NCBI GenBank assembly: GCA_007858575.1 | Contig: CP042279.1 | Location: forward strand, 6,169,001 to 6,233,000 | From: Streptomyces sp. WAC08241 | GTDB taxonomy: Bacteria; Actinomycetota; Actinomycetes; Streptomycetales; Streptomycetaceae | Direction: 5' to 3' | Length of the DNA: 64,000 bases | Shown here: positions 46,257 through 55,828 of the stretch, piece by piece | Layout: the number at the start of each line of letters is the position of its first letter | Position numbering within the stretch: position 1 is the first letter of the stretch | Translations under genes and position numbers: made by a program | The notes under the pieces: generated by a model | Database searches by the model: none | What the model was told of the DNA's origin: nothing | The model's input: the letters and a program-made list of their open reading frames with translations, nothing else

Positions 46257-49005
46257 ATGCCTCCAACACGTCCGCGCCCCCGCCAAGAAGAAAGGGCGGC
46301 GTGCCCGCCTGCTCCTCGTCCTCCTGGTCCTCGTGCTGGTCGCGGGCGTCGGGGCCGGCGGTTACTGGGGCGTCAGCACCGTCCGGGCCTCGTTCCCGCA
46401 GACCACCGGTGAGATCCGCCTCGACAGCCTCTCGGGCCAGGTGGAGGTGAAGCGGGACGCCATGGGGGTCCCGCAGATCTACGCCGACAACGAGACGGAC
46501 CTCTTCCGCGCCCAGGGCTACGTCCAGGCGCAGGACCGCTTCTACGAGATGGACGTCCGCCGGCACGTGACCGCGGGCCGGCTCTCCGAGATGTTCGGCG
46601 AGGGCCAGGTCGAGACCGACTCTTCCTGCGCACCCTCGGCTGGCGCCGGGTCGCGCAGGAGGAGTACGACAAGGTCCTGTCGGCGGAGACCAAGAAGTAC
46701 CTCCAGGCGTACGCGGAGGGCGTGAACGCCTACCTGAAGGACCGGGAGCCGGGCGACGTCTCCGTCGAGTACGCGGCCCTGGCCCTCACCAACGACTACG
46801 CGATCGAGCCGTGGACCCCGGTCGACTCGGTGGCCTGGCTGAAGGCCATGGCCTGGGACCTGCGCGGCAACATGCAGGACGAGATCGACCGCTCGCTGCT
46901 CACCAGCCGGCTGACCCCGGCGCAGATCAAGCAGCTCTACCCGGAGTACCCGTACGCGCTCCACCAGCCGATCGTGGGCGGCGGGAAGGTCGACGAGTCC
47001 ACCGGGAAGTTCGACCCGAAGGGCGGGGGCGAGGACGACGACCTCGGTACGGGCGAGACGCCCGGCAGCAACCCCACCGGCTCGAACGGCTCCGACGGCT
47101 CCGGCTCCCAGGGCATGTCGTCCCAGTTGAGCGCCCTCTCCGAGGTCCTCGACGGCGTCCCGGCCCTGCTCGGCCCCAACGGCAACGGCATCGGCTCGAA
47201 CTCCTGGGTCGTCGCCGGAAGTACACGACCTCCGGCAAGCCGCTGCTCGCCAACGACCCGCACCTCGCGCCGCAGCTCCCGTCCCTCTGGTACCAGATGG
47301 GCCTGCACTGCCGCTCGGTCTCGGCCACCTGCCGCTACGACGTCTCCGGCTACACCTTCTCCGGCATGCCCGGTGTGATCATCGGACACAACGACAAGAT
47401 CGCCTGGGGCCTCACCAACCTCGGCGCCGACGTCACCGACCTCTACCTGGAGAAGATCGGCCCCGACGGCTACCTCGTCGACGGCAAGGTCAAGCCCTTC
47501 ACCGTCCGCGAGGAGACCATCAAGGTCGCCGGCGGCGCCGACCGGAAGATCACCGTCCGCTCCACCGAGCACGGCCCGCTGGTCTCCGACCGCTCCTCCG
47601 AGCTGGAGACGGTCGGCCAGAAGGCCCCCGTCGGCAACGCCGCCCCCGACCGCGGCACCGGCTACGGCGTCTCCTCCAGTGGACCGCCCTCCAGCCCGGC
47701 AGGTCGATGGACGCGATCTTCGCCATCGACCGCGCCAAGGACTTCGACACCTTCCGGGCCGCCGCCAGGAACTTCGAGGTCCCCTCGCAGAACCTGATCT
47801 ACGCCGACACCGAGGGCCACATCGGCTACCAGTCGCCGGGCAAGATCCCGCAGCGCGCCAAGGGCGACGGCACCCTGCCCGCGCCCGGCTGGGACTCCTC
47901 GTACCAGTGGAAGGGCTACATCCCCTTCGAGAAGCTGCCCTACGAGTACGACCCGGAGCGCGGCTACATCGTCACCGCCAACCAGGCCGTGATCGACCCG
48001 AAGGGCTACTCCGACCTGCTCACGAAGGACTGGGGCTACGGCTCGCGCAGCCAGCGGATCAACGACCTGATCGAGTCGAAGACCAAGGACGGCGGCAAGA
48101 TCTCGCCGGACGACATGCGGACCATGCAGACCGACAACCGCAGCGAGATCGCGACCCTGCTCAACCCGCTCCTGCTCAAGATCGACATCGCCGACCCGTA
48201 CGTCCGCGAGGCGCAGAAGCTCCTGGAGGGCTGGGACTACACCCAGGAGCCCGACTCGGCCGCCGCCGCCTACTTCAACGCGGTCTGGCGCAACGTCTCA
48301 AGCTCTCCTTCGGCGACAAGCTGCCCAAGGAGGTGCGCGCCGAGGGCGACTGCGTCAACGTGCGCCCGGCCGACGCCACCGGCCCGGTCGACGAGCAGAA
48401 CAAGCTCGTCCGCGAGTGCGGCCAGCGCGACCCCGACTCGGCGCAGCCGGACGGCGGCGACCGCTGGTACGAGGTCGTCCGCCCGCTCCTCAAGCAGGAG
48501 AAGAGCGAGTGGTGGACCACCCCGGCACCCGCACCGACCAGGCCACCGAGACCCGTGACTAACTGCTCGCCCGCGCCATGAAGGACGCGCGCTGGGAGCT
48601 GACCGCCAAGCTCGGCAAGGACGTCTCCACCTGGAGCTGGGGCCGGCTGCACCAGCTCACCCTGAAGAACCAGACCTCGGCACCGCCGGACCCGGCGTCG
48701 TGCGGCAGCTCCTCAACCGCGGCCCGTGGAACCTGGGCGGCGGCGAGGTGGCCGTCGACGCCACCGGCTGGAATGCGGCCGGCGGCTACGAGGTCATCTG
48801 GGTCCCGTCGATGCGGATGGTCGTCAACGTCGGCGACTGGGACAAGTCCCGGTGGATCAATCTGACCGGCGCCTCCGGCCACGCCTTCCACTCGCACTAC
48901 ACCGACCAGACGGACGCGTGGGCCAGGGGCGAGCTGTACGACTGGGCCTACGGCAGGGCGGCGGTCGACGCGGCGACGAAGGACACGCTGGTCCTCAGGC
49001 CGTAG
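46257..49005 (+). CDS. Penicillin acylase-family N-terminal-nucleophile amidohydrolase
   Basis: About 915 aa. ATG 46257 has GAAGGA. N-terminal basic region AKKKGRRAR and TM helix LLLVLLVLVLVAGVGAGGYWGV anchor it outside the cell. Alpha-chain start LDSLSGQVEVKRDAMGVPQIYA, FRAQGYVQAQDRFYEMDVRR. The autocatalytic site is GIGSNSWVVAG, with the Ser of SNSW as the new beta-chain N-terminal nucleophile; then LLANDPHLAPQLPSLWYQM and SGMPGVIIGHNDKIAWGLTN. Frames change near 46290, 46620, 47215, 47680, 48295, 48530 and 48690. An in-frame TAA at 48560-48562 replaces an expected Glu codon (TRD-LLARAMKDARWEL). Hydrolyses amides of beta-lactams, acyl-homoserine lactones or lipopeptides. Confidence 0.9.
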
Positions 49006-49595
49006 GGGCCGCCCGGAAGCGGATCACCGCCTCCGGGGTCACCACCGCGTGCACGGGTGGTCGTGCGGTTCCTCCGGGACCCGTCCGACCACCTCGTCCG
49101 CGTAGAGGAGGACCACCAGGGCCGGTCCCGGCCGGCCCGTACGAGCCGGGCGAGGACCCGGTCGTACGAGCCGCCGCCCCGCCCGAGCCGCATCCCGCGC
49201 GCGTCCACCGCGAGCCCCGGCAGCAGCACGGCGTCCGCCGCGCACACCGCCTCCGGGCCGAGCCGGGGCCCGACCGGTTCGAGCAGCCCCGGCCCGCCCG
49301 CGCGAGCCGGTCCGGGCCCTCGTACGCGGCCCAGTCCAGGTCGTTGTCCGGGAGCAGGACCGGGAGCAGGACCCGCACCCCGCGCGCGTGGAGCGCGTCG
49401 AGCAGCGCGCGCGTGCCCGGCTCGCGGCCCACGGACACGTACGCGGCCACGGTGGACGCCCCGGCCAGCTCGGGCAGTTCCACCCCTGCCGGGCGAGGGA
49501 CCCGGCGGATTCCACGAGGAACGCGGGAGTCAGCGCGGCGCGGGCGCCCAGAAGTCGGCTGCGCAGCAAGCTCTTTCGGACGTTTCCGGTGTCAT
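48995..49595 (-). CDS. 5-formyltetrahydrofolate cyclo-ligase
   Basis: Makes 5,10-methenyl-THF from 5-formyl-THF with ATP. About 200 aa. ATG 49595 has AGAGGAA; a shift directly after it leads into RKSLLRSRLLGARAAL. Then ASTVAAYVSVGREPGTRALLDALHARGVRVLLPVLL, AVLLPGLAVDARGMRLGRGGGSYDRVLA (the conserved GxRLGxGGGxYDR ATP/folate motif) and VPEEPHDHPVHAVVTPEAVI. Frames change near 49490, 49310, 49115 and 49060. The 3' end overlaps the convergent penicillin acylase by 11 bp. Confidence 0.9.
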
Positions 49596-49627
49596 GGCGT
49601 TCCTCTGCGAATGCGCGGGTGGACGAG

Positions 49628-49672
49628 CGGGTGAATACGGGGCGGGTGAGCGGGTGAAGGGGCGGGTGAATG
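49628..49672. repeat. GCGGGTGA short repeats upstream of galU
   Basis: Four near-copies of GCGGGTGA(A) in 45 bp, in the divergent 163-bp gap between the cyclo-ligase and galU. Further on, GAGGAAG (49702-49708) and CTTCCTC (49725-49731) form an inverted repeat upstream of galU. Confidence 0.6.
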
Positions 49673-49758
49673 CGTGGGGCCCTTCCAACTGCCTTTATGT
49701 GGAGGAAGTTAATCGAAGCCACATCTTCCTCTCATTACGAACCGTTAGGGTGCACCGC

Positions 49759-50668
49759 ATGAATCAGTCCCTCCCCAGGCTCGGCCGGATCAGCAAGGCC
49801 GTCATCCCGGCCGCCGGCCTCGGCACCCGCTTCCTCCCGGCGACCAAGGCGACGCCGAAGGAGATGCTGCCGGTCGTCGACAAGCCGGCCATCCAGTACG
49901 TCGTGGAGGAGGCCGTCGCGGCCGGCCTCTCCGACGTCCTGATGATCACCGGCCGGAACAAGCGTCCCCTGGAGGACCACTTCGACCGGAACCACGAGCT
50001 GGAGGAGGCCCTGAGCCGGAAGGGCGACGCCGAGCGCCTCTCCAAGGTCCAGGAGCCCAGCGACCTCGCCACCATGCACTACGTGCGCCAGGGCGCCCCG
50101 CGCGGCCTCGGCCACGCCGTCCTGTGCGCCGCCCCGCACGTCGGCGACCAGCCCTTCGCGGTGCTCCTCGGCGACGACCTGATCGACCCGCGCGACCCTG
50201 CTCGCGCGGATGGTGGAGGTCCAGGAGCGGGAGGGCGGCAGCGTGATCGCCCTGATGGAGGTCGAGCCCTCGCAGATCCACCTCTACGGCTGCGCGGCGG
50301 TCGAGGCCACCGCCGACGGGGACGTCGTCAAGGTGACGGACCTGGTCGAGAAGCCCGACCCGGGCGAGGCGCCCAGCAACTACGCGATCATCGGCCGCTA
50401 CGTCCTGGACCCGGCCGTCTTCGGCACCCTGCGGGAGACCGAGCCGGGCCGCGGCGGGGAGATCCAGCTCACCGACGCCCTCCAGAAGCTCGCCTCGGAC
50501 GAGAAGATCGGCGGCCCGGTGCACGGCGTCGTGTTCAAGGGGCGCCGTTATGACACCGGCGACCGCGGCGACTATCTGCGTGCCATTGTCAGACTCGCGT
50601 GCGAACGTGAAGATCTGGGACCGGACTTCCGGGCCTGGCTCCGGAGATACGTCAGCGAGGAGATGTAG
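49759..50668 (+). CDS. galU: UTP-glucose-1-phosphate uridylyltransferase
   Basis: Makes UDP-glucose for glycogen, trehalose and cell-envelope glycans. ATG 49759; no SD, but TTAGGGT 7 nt upstream looks like a -10, so it may be leaderless. ISKAVIPAAGLGTRFLPATKATPKEMLPVVDKP is the nucleotidyltransferase signature, then YVVEEAVAAG, FAVLLGDDLID, IHLYGCAAVEA, VTDLVEKPDPGEAPSNYAIIGRYVLDP and GGEIQLTDAL. One frameshift near 50200. About 303 aa. First gene of the galU-moeA-moaC-mogA-rimJ operon. Confidence 0.95.
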
Positions 50669-50671
50669 GCC

Positions 50672-52032
50672 TTGAGCAGCAGCACGGCGCCGTCGCCGTC
50701 CCACGACGACCACGACGAGGACCGGGAGAAGGGCGCGTCCGACCCCTGCGCGGGCCCGGCCCGCGACCTGTGGACGGTCGACGAGCATCTGGCCGACGTC
50801 CTCGCGTCCGTGAGCCCGCTCGAACCCATCGAGCTGCAACTGCTCGACGCGTAGGGCTGCGTCCTCGTCGAGGACGTGACGGTGCCGGTCGCGCTGCCCC
50901 CTTCGACAACAGCTCCATGGACGGGTACGCGGTCCGGGTCGCCGACGTCGCCGGGGCCACCGAGGAGTTCCCCGCCGTCCTCACGGTGATCGGCGACGTC
51001 GCGGCCGGCGCGGACGGCCTGCCCGAGGTCGGCCCCGGCCAGGCCGCCCGGATCATGACCGGCGCCCCGCTGCCGCCCGGCGCCGAGGCCGTCGTCCCGG
51101 TCGAGTGGACCGACGGCGGCACGGGCGGGGAGCGGCCACCGGCATGAGCGCCGCGAGCGCCGCCCCCGAGGGCGCGGGCGGCGAGGTCCGGGTGCACCGC
51201 GCCGCCGGGGCCCGCGCCCACGTGCGCGCGCAGGGCAGCGACGTCCGCGCCGGAGAGCTCGCCCTGGCGGCCGGCACGGTCCTCGGGCCGCCGCAGATCG
51301 GGTTGCTCGCCGCGATCGGGCGCGGCACGGTCCGGTGCGGCCCCGCCCCCGGGTCGTCGTCATCTCCACCGGGAGCGAGCTGGTCCAGCCGGGCGAGCCG
51401 CTGGGCCCGGGGCAGATCCACGACTCCAACAGCTTCGCGCTCGCCGCCGCCGCGCGGGACGCCGGAGCCCTCGCCTACCGGGTGGGGCCGTCGCCGACGA
51501 CGCGGAGTCGCTGCGCTCCACCATCGAGGACCAGCTCATCCGGGCGGACCTGATCGTGACCACGGGCGGGGTCAGCGTCGGCGCGTACGACGTGGTGAAG
51601 GAGGCGCTGACGGCCGACGGCGAGGTCGACTTCCGCAAGCTGGCCATGCAGCCGGGCAAGCCGCAGGGCTTCGGCGCGATCGGCGCCGAGCGGATCCCGC
51701 TGCTCGCCCTGCCGGGCAACCCGGTCTCCTCGTACGTCTCCTTCGAGCTGTTCGTCCGGCCCGCGATCCGCGCCCTGATGGGCGTGGAGGACCTGCACAG
51801 GACCCGGGTGCGGGCGGTCCTCGACGCGGACGGCCCCCTGCGGTCCCCGGCGGGCCGCCGCCAGTTCCTGCGCGGGGTGTACGACCGGGAGACCGGCGCC
51901 GTCACTCCCGTGGGCGGTGCCGGCTCCCACCTGATCGCGGCCCTCGCGCACGCGGACTGCCTGCTCGTGGTCCCGGAGGAGACGGAGGCCGTGGAGCCGG
52001 GCGCCGAGCTGGAAGTGGTCCTCCTCGGCTGA
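50672..52032 (+). CDS. moeA: MoeA/gephyrin-like protein (molybdopterin molybdotransferase homologue, Glp)
   Basis: TTG 50672, 4 nt after galU. About 450 aa with a hydrophilic ~30-residue lead. MoeA blocks: LWTVDEHLADVLASVSPL, VALPPFDNSSMDGYAV, AARIMTGAPLPPGAEAVVPVEW, RVVVISTGSELVQPGEPL, IVTTGGVSVGAYDVVKEAL, PGKPQGFGAIG, LLALPGNPVSSYVSFELFVRP. An in-frame TAG at 50852-50854 replaces an expected Gln (LLDA-GCVLVEDV); frames change near 50900, 51140, 51350 and 51490. With glpR/sepX nearby it probably corresponds to corynebacterial Glp, which works at the divisome with FtsZ, rather than, or as well as, inserting molybdate. Confidence 0.88.
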
Positions 52033-52089
52033 GGGGGCGAGGGTGGGGGTACGGTGTCGTCCCACACAGCGACCGGGAGTGTCACGGCC

Positions 52090-52574
52090 ATGAGCACGCA
52101 GCAAGGTCTCACCCACATCGACGAGGCGGGGCGGCCCGCATGGTCGACGTCTCCGCGAAGGAGGTCACGGCCCGCACGGCGCGGGCCAGCGGACGGGTCC
52201 TCGTCTCGCCGCGCGTGATCGAGCTGCTGCGCGGCGAGGGCGTCCCCAAGGGCGACGCGCTCGCGACCGCCCGGATCGCCGGGATCATGGGCGCGAAGAG
52301 GACCCCGGACCTCATCCCGCTCTGCCACCCGCTCGCCGTCTCGGGCGTCACCCTCGACCTGTCGGTCGCGGACGACGCGGTCGAGATCCTGGCGACCGTG
52401 CGGACCACGGACCGCACGGGCGTGGAGATGGAGGCCCTGACGGCGGTCTCGGTGGCGGCCCTGACGGTCGTCGACATGGTGAAGGCGGTCGACAAGGGCG
52501 CGGTCATCTCCGACGTGCGGGTGGAGGAGAAGACGGGCGGCAAGTCGGGCCGCTGGGCGCGGGGCGAGTCGTGA
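52090..52574 (+). CDS. moaC: Cyclic pyranopterin monophosphate synthase MoaC
   Basis: Second half-reaction of Mo-cofactor pterin ring formation. ATG 52090 (MSTQQGLTHIDEAG); a shift near 52130 leads into RMVDVSAKEVTARTARASG. Active-site blocks LIPLCHPLAVSGV (His), VRTTDRTGVEMEALTAVSVAALTVVDM and KAVDKGAVISDVRVEEKTGGKSG. About 161 aa, family-normal. Coupled by GTGA overlap to mogA. It supports the Mo enzyme encoded ~14 kb upstream. Confidence 0.95.
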
Positions 52575-53135
52575 CGCGCGCCGGCCGGGTGGCGGGCGCC
52601 CACGAGCACCCGGAGCCCGCCGGGGCCGCCGCGCCCCGGGAGACCCCGGCGGACGTCTACTCCGCCCTGGTCGTCACCGCCTCCAACCGGGCGGCGGCCG
52701 GGGTGTACGAGGACAAGGGCGGCCCGCTGATCGCCGGGGCCCTGACCGCGTTGCGGTTCGCGGTCGAGGGCCCGCGGGTCGTCCCGGACGGGGAGCCCGT
52801 CGAGGCGGCGCTCCGGGCGGCCGTGGAGGCCGGGTACGACCTGGTGGTCACCACCGGCGGCACGGGCATCTCGCCCACCGACCTGACCCCCGAGATGACC
52901 CGCCGGGTCCTGGAGCGGGAGATCCCGGGCATCCCCGAGGCCATTCGCGCGTACGGCCGGGAGAAGGTGCCGACGGCGGCGCTCTCCCGGGGCCTCGCCG
53001 GGGTCGCGGGCACCACCCTGATCGTGAACCTGCCGGGGTCGTCGGCGGGTGCGGGACGGCCTGGCCGTCCTGGAGCCGCTCCTGAGGCACGCCGTCGACC
53101 AGATCCGCGGCGGCGACCATCCGAGACCGTCGTGA
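52571..53135 (+). CDS. mogA: Molybdopterin adenylyltransferase-type protein (MogA/MoaB)
   Basis: GTG 52571 overlaps moaC. About 187 aa. SALVVTASNRAAAGVYEDKGGPLIAGAL, then YDLVVTTGGTGISPTDLTPE (molybdopterin-binding GGTG loop), PGIPEAIRAYGREKVPTAALSRG and LIVNLPGSSGG; after a shift near 53045 comes VRDGLAVLEPLLRHAVDQI. TGA 53133-53135 overlaps the next GTG. Adenylates molybdopterin before metal insertion. Confidence 0.92.
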
Positions 53136-53743
53136 TCCCGTCCTGGCCCGCCGTCCTCGTCGACGGCGAGGTGGTCCTGCGGCCGATAAGGATGCGGGAC
53201 CACGCGGTCTGGCGCGAGGTGAACCGGCGCAACCGCGAGTGGCTGCGGCCCTGGGAGGCGACGGTCCCGCCGCCGCCCCCGGGCGCCCCGCCCGCCCAGC
53301 GCCCGACCTACCGTCAGATGGTGCGCCACCTGCGGTCGGAGGCGAACGCGGGCCGGATGCTGCCCTTCGTGATCGAGTACCAGGGGCGGCTCGTCGGCCA
53401 GTTGACGGTGGCCGGGATCACCTGGGGCTCGATGTGCTCGGGCCACGTGGGGTACTGGGTGGACAGTGCGGTGGCCGGGCGCGGGGTGATGCCGACGGCG
53501 GTCGCGCTCGCCGTCGACCACTGCTTCCGCACGGTCGGCCTGCACCGCGTGGAGGTGTGCATCCGCCCGGAGAACGGGCCCTCGCGCCGGGTCGTGGAGA
53601 AGCTGGGCTTCCGCGAGGAGGGGCTGCGGCCCCGCTACCTCCACATCGACGGGGCGTGGCGGGACCACGTGGTGTTCGCGCTCACGGCGGAAGAGGTGCC
53701 GGAAGGGCTGCTGAGACGCTGGCGTCAGACGAGAATGAAATAA
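53132..53743 (+). CDS. GNAT N-acetyltransferase, RimJ/RimL type
   Basis: Intact 203 aa. GTG 53132 overlaps mogA stop. VVLRPIRMRDHAVWREVNRRNREWLRPWEAT is the RimJ N-terminus; FVIEYQGRLVGQLTVAGI, SGHVGYWVDSAVAGRGVMPTAVALAVDH carries the acetyl-CoA R/Q-x-x-G-x-G/A loop; then HRVEVCIRPENGPSRRVVEKLGFREEG. Probably acetylates a protein N-terminus (ribosomal S5-like) or a small molecule. Conserved in this actinobacterial operon, link to moa genes unclear. Confidence 0.92.
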   Translation: MIPSWPAVLVDGEVVLRPIRMRDHAVWREVNRRNREWLRPWEATVPPPPPGAPPAQRPTYRQMVRHLRSEANAGRMLPFVIEYQGRLVGQLTVAGITWGSMCSGHVGYWVDSAVAGRGVMPTAVALAVDHCFRTVGLHRVEVCIRPENGPSRRVVEKLGFREEGLRPRYLHIDGAWRDHVVFALTAEEVPEGLLRRWRQTRMK

Positions 53744-53754
53744 GTGTTCGAATT

Positions 53755-53778
53755 CGATCGGCAGTTGACGGCCGATCG
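53755..53778. terminator. Hairpin after the galU-rimJ operon
   Basis: CGATCGGC - 8 nt - GCCGATCG perfect stem, 11 nt after the rimJ-like stop, with an A/T-rich tract after it. It separates the operon from glpR/sepX. Confidence 0.55.
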
Positions 53779-53878
53779 ATCCGAACAATCACAAAAAGTT
53801 CAGTGATATCAGCCAGATCGTGCGACACACCGGGCCAATTGGCCTATGCCTCCCGCGAACCCCTCTACCGTGTGAGGC

Positions 53879-54908
53879 GTGAGCAGCAGCGGCCTCATCT
53901 ACGCAGTCATCGTCGGGGCCTGGGCCGCCTACTTGGTGCCGATGTGGCTCCGCAGGCAGGACGAGCTGAACGAAGCACGTCCGACGGAACGCTTCAGCAC
54001 CGCCATCCGGCTGCTTTCCGGACGGGCGGGCATGGAGCGCCGTTACGCCAAGGAGCTGAAGGAGCGGGACCGTACGGCGCAGGGCCCGACGCCCGACGTG
54101 GACCCGGACGCGGCGACCGAGCACCTCGACTCGGTCGACGTCCGGCCTTCTCCGCGCCCGCGGCCAGGACGGAGGCGCGCCTGGAACTCCCGGACCGCGC
54201 TCCCGACCCGGAGCCCGCGTCCGCGGGGCCCGGAGCGGAACGGGGCGCCGCCGAGCGCGCCCGCCGCGGCAAGGTCCTCGCCCGCCGCCGCCGCACCACG
54301 ATCGTCCTCTTCCTCGCCTTCACCCTCGGCGCGGTCGTCGCGGCCGTCGGCGGCGTCCCCTTCCTGTGGGTGCCGGCCGTCCCCGCCCTGCTCCTCAGCG
54401 CGTACATCGTCCACCTGCGGATCCAGGAGCGGCGCCGCTTCGTGTACGTGATGGACCGGCGCCGCGCCGAGGCGGCGGCCGCCAAGCTGCGCGAGAGCCG
54501 CCGCCCCGCCCCGACGCCCGAACCGGAGGCCGACCCGGCCCCCGCGACGGCCCCCGCGGTCTCCCCCGCAGGAGGCGGACCGGCGCGCCCTGGTCGAACA
54601 GACCGACCACGCCGAGTGGGTGGACCAGCAGCGCGAGCGCGGCCCGGCCCGCGGCGACAGTTGGGACCCGGTCCCGGTCCCGCTCCCCACGTACGTCACC
54701 GCCCCGGTCGCCCCGCGCGCGTCCAGCGGCGTCGACATCACGGACCCGGAGACCTGGAGCGCGGCCCGCTCCTCCACGGCGGCCGACCCGACCCCCGCCC
54801 CGGCCCCCCGCCGGCGCCCGGCCGCCCCCGCCGCGACCGCGACCAGGGCCGCACCCCCTCTTCGACCAGTACGCGGACGACGACCGCCCCCGGGCCGCCA
54901 ACGAGTGA
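53879..54908 (+). CDS. sepX: GlpR/SepX-type membrane protein (gephyrin-like receptor, cell division)
   Basis: GTG 53879 (MSSSGLIYAVIVGAWAAYLVPMWLRRQDELNEARPTERFS): an N-terminal TM helix followed by the WLRRxDE motif typical of the actinobacterial GlpR/SepX family. In the middle, RRRTTIVLFLAFTLGAVVAAVGGVPFLWVPAVPALLLSAYIVHLR gives two more helices; RRFVYVMDRRRAEAAAAKLRE follows and a Pro/Ala-rich cytoplasmic tail ends FDQYADDDRPRAANE. Frames change near 54150, 54580 and 54850. In Corynebacterium GlpR binds the MoeA-like Glp at the divisome; in Streptomyces SepX supports septation. Its place after the galU-moeA operon fits. Confidence 0.87.
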
Positions 54909-55303
54909 CCCCGGCGGGCGGGATCTCTTCAGGCTCCGCCCATGGACGGGCACGAGAACCCTCACCGGCCTCCTGGAGGCGGGCCTCCTGGCCCGGAGGA
55001 CGCCGAGCGGGCCGTCGGACGCATGGCCACGGCCCGCCCTGTCCGACGACGAGGGCCGGACGGTCCTGGAGGCCGCCCCGCACGCCGTCTGCACGGCGGG
55101 CACGCGCTACGCGCCCCCTGCCGCTGGTGGCCCCGCTGACCACCCCTCCCCGGGATCCGCCGAGATCCGGCGGCCGTACCGGGACGAGCCGATCCGGGGC
55201 CGGGCGGCGGGTGGATTCGCGGTCTCCGGCCGGCTCGGCTGACCTGCGGCGGAAGCGATTTTTGTTCTCGCCGGTCGGGGTGCTAATGTTTCACACGTCG
55301 CAA
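54909..55303 (+). other. Gap between sepX and tRNA-Ala, weak coding signal only
   Basis: Codon-like GC3 bias is seen on the plus strand at about 54965-55130 (reading TLTGLLEAGLLARR, LSDDEGRTVLEAAPHAVCT), but there is no credible start or SD, no recognised domain, and the reading is broken. It could be a decayed or frameshifted small gene. The last 60 nt hold AT-richer sequence with TTGTTC and TAATGT, plausibly the tRNA promoter. Confidence 0.35.
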
Positions 55304-55376
55304 GGGCCTGTGGCGCAGTCTGGTAGCGCACCTCGTTCGCATCGAGGGGTCTGGGGTTCAAATCCCCACAGGTCCA
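55304..55376 (+). tRNA. tRNA-Ala (anticodon CGC)
   Basis: Acceptor GGGCCTG pairs with CAGGTCC; D arm GCGC..GCGC; anticodon stem CCTCG/CGAGG with loop TTCGCAT (CGC, reading GCG); T arm TGGGG TTCAAAT CCCCA. Discriminator A; CCA not encoded. A strong hairpin follows 40 nt later. Confidence 0.95.
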
Positions 55377-55415
55377 CAGACGACTGTTCTTGAGTAGCTC
55401 TCAAGGACGTTGACG

Positions 55416-55449
55416 AGATCCCGTCCGATCGCAAGATCGGGCGGGATCT
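55416..55449 (+). terminator. Terminator downstream of tRNA-Ala
   Basis: AGATCCCGTCCGATC-gcaa-GATCGGGCGGGATCT, 15-bp stem with one G-T pair and a GCAA tetraloop, then TTCGTCGTT. Just before it, TTGAG-tagct-CTCAA (55390-55404) is a small palindrome. Confidence 0.85.
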
Positions 55450-55711
55450 TCGTCGTTCCCGGGGTCGTCGGCGGAAGCCGAGTCCCTCCGTGCGATCGCC
55501 GCCTCCGTCCCCGGAGGGCCGGCCCCGCGCTCCCGCTCACCCGGCGCCCCACAATCCTTCACACGGCGTTCATCCCTGGCGCTCACGGGCCGAATAAATG
55601 TGTCGATGTCTGCATACATCTTGCCGGCGCCGTCGGCGTGGCGCCGGGTGCGGGCTCGCGATCGCGTTCCCCAACCGGCTTATAAATCAACCTATATGGA
55701 CAGAAGCCGTC
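55450..55711. promoter_or_regulatory. AT-richer leader of the guanidine-type operon, with hairpin
   Basis: This 260-bp stretch is clearly lower in GC than the rest, with TTATAAATCAACCTATATGG at 55679-55698. A perfect 8-bp inverted repeat CCGGCGCC / GGCGCCGG (55624-55631, 55640-55647) with an 8-nt loop is a candidate operator or leader hairpin. TATAAA (55680-55685) or TATATG (55693-55698) may be -10 elements, but no convincing -35 is seen. Confidence 0.45.
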
Positions 55712-55828
55712 ATGATCTTGCATCGTGAGATGAGCGATCAATTCCCTTGCAGCCCGCATGAAAATGCATGCAGGATGCTTTGGAATAGACCAGTACCTCT
55801 CACGAGCCGAGGGAAATCTCAGGTATGA
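55712..55828 (+). CDS. Possible 38-codon leader ORF overlapping the synthase start
   Basis: ATG 55712 opens a 38-codon frame (MILHREMSDQFPCSPHENA...) ending in a TGA that overlaps the next start as ATGA. The same frame also opens at ATG 55598 (76 codons). The SD is poor and composition is not Streptomyces-like. The exact ATGA junction suggests translational coupling, so a leader peptide is possible. It has no recognised RiPP leader or core. Confidence 0.3.
   Translation: MILHREMSDQFPCSPHENACRMLWNRPVPLTSRGKSQV

Noticed and set aside
50852..50854. Recoding or amber suppression at the moeA TAG
   Set aside because: Single C-to-T change in an otherwise error-rich sequence, no recoding element and no reason for an unusual amino acid at this N-terminal position.
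55107..55361. Minus-strand 84-codon frame crossing the tRNA
   Set aside because: Overlaps the tRNA-Ala gene on the opposite strand and has no family or SD.
55598..55828. RiPP precursor peptide for the ATP-grasp ligases
   Set aside because: The ligases look like free amino-acid/peptide ligases, not graspetide enzymes, and the peptide has no recognised core motif; kept only as a weak leader ORF.
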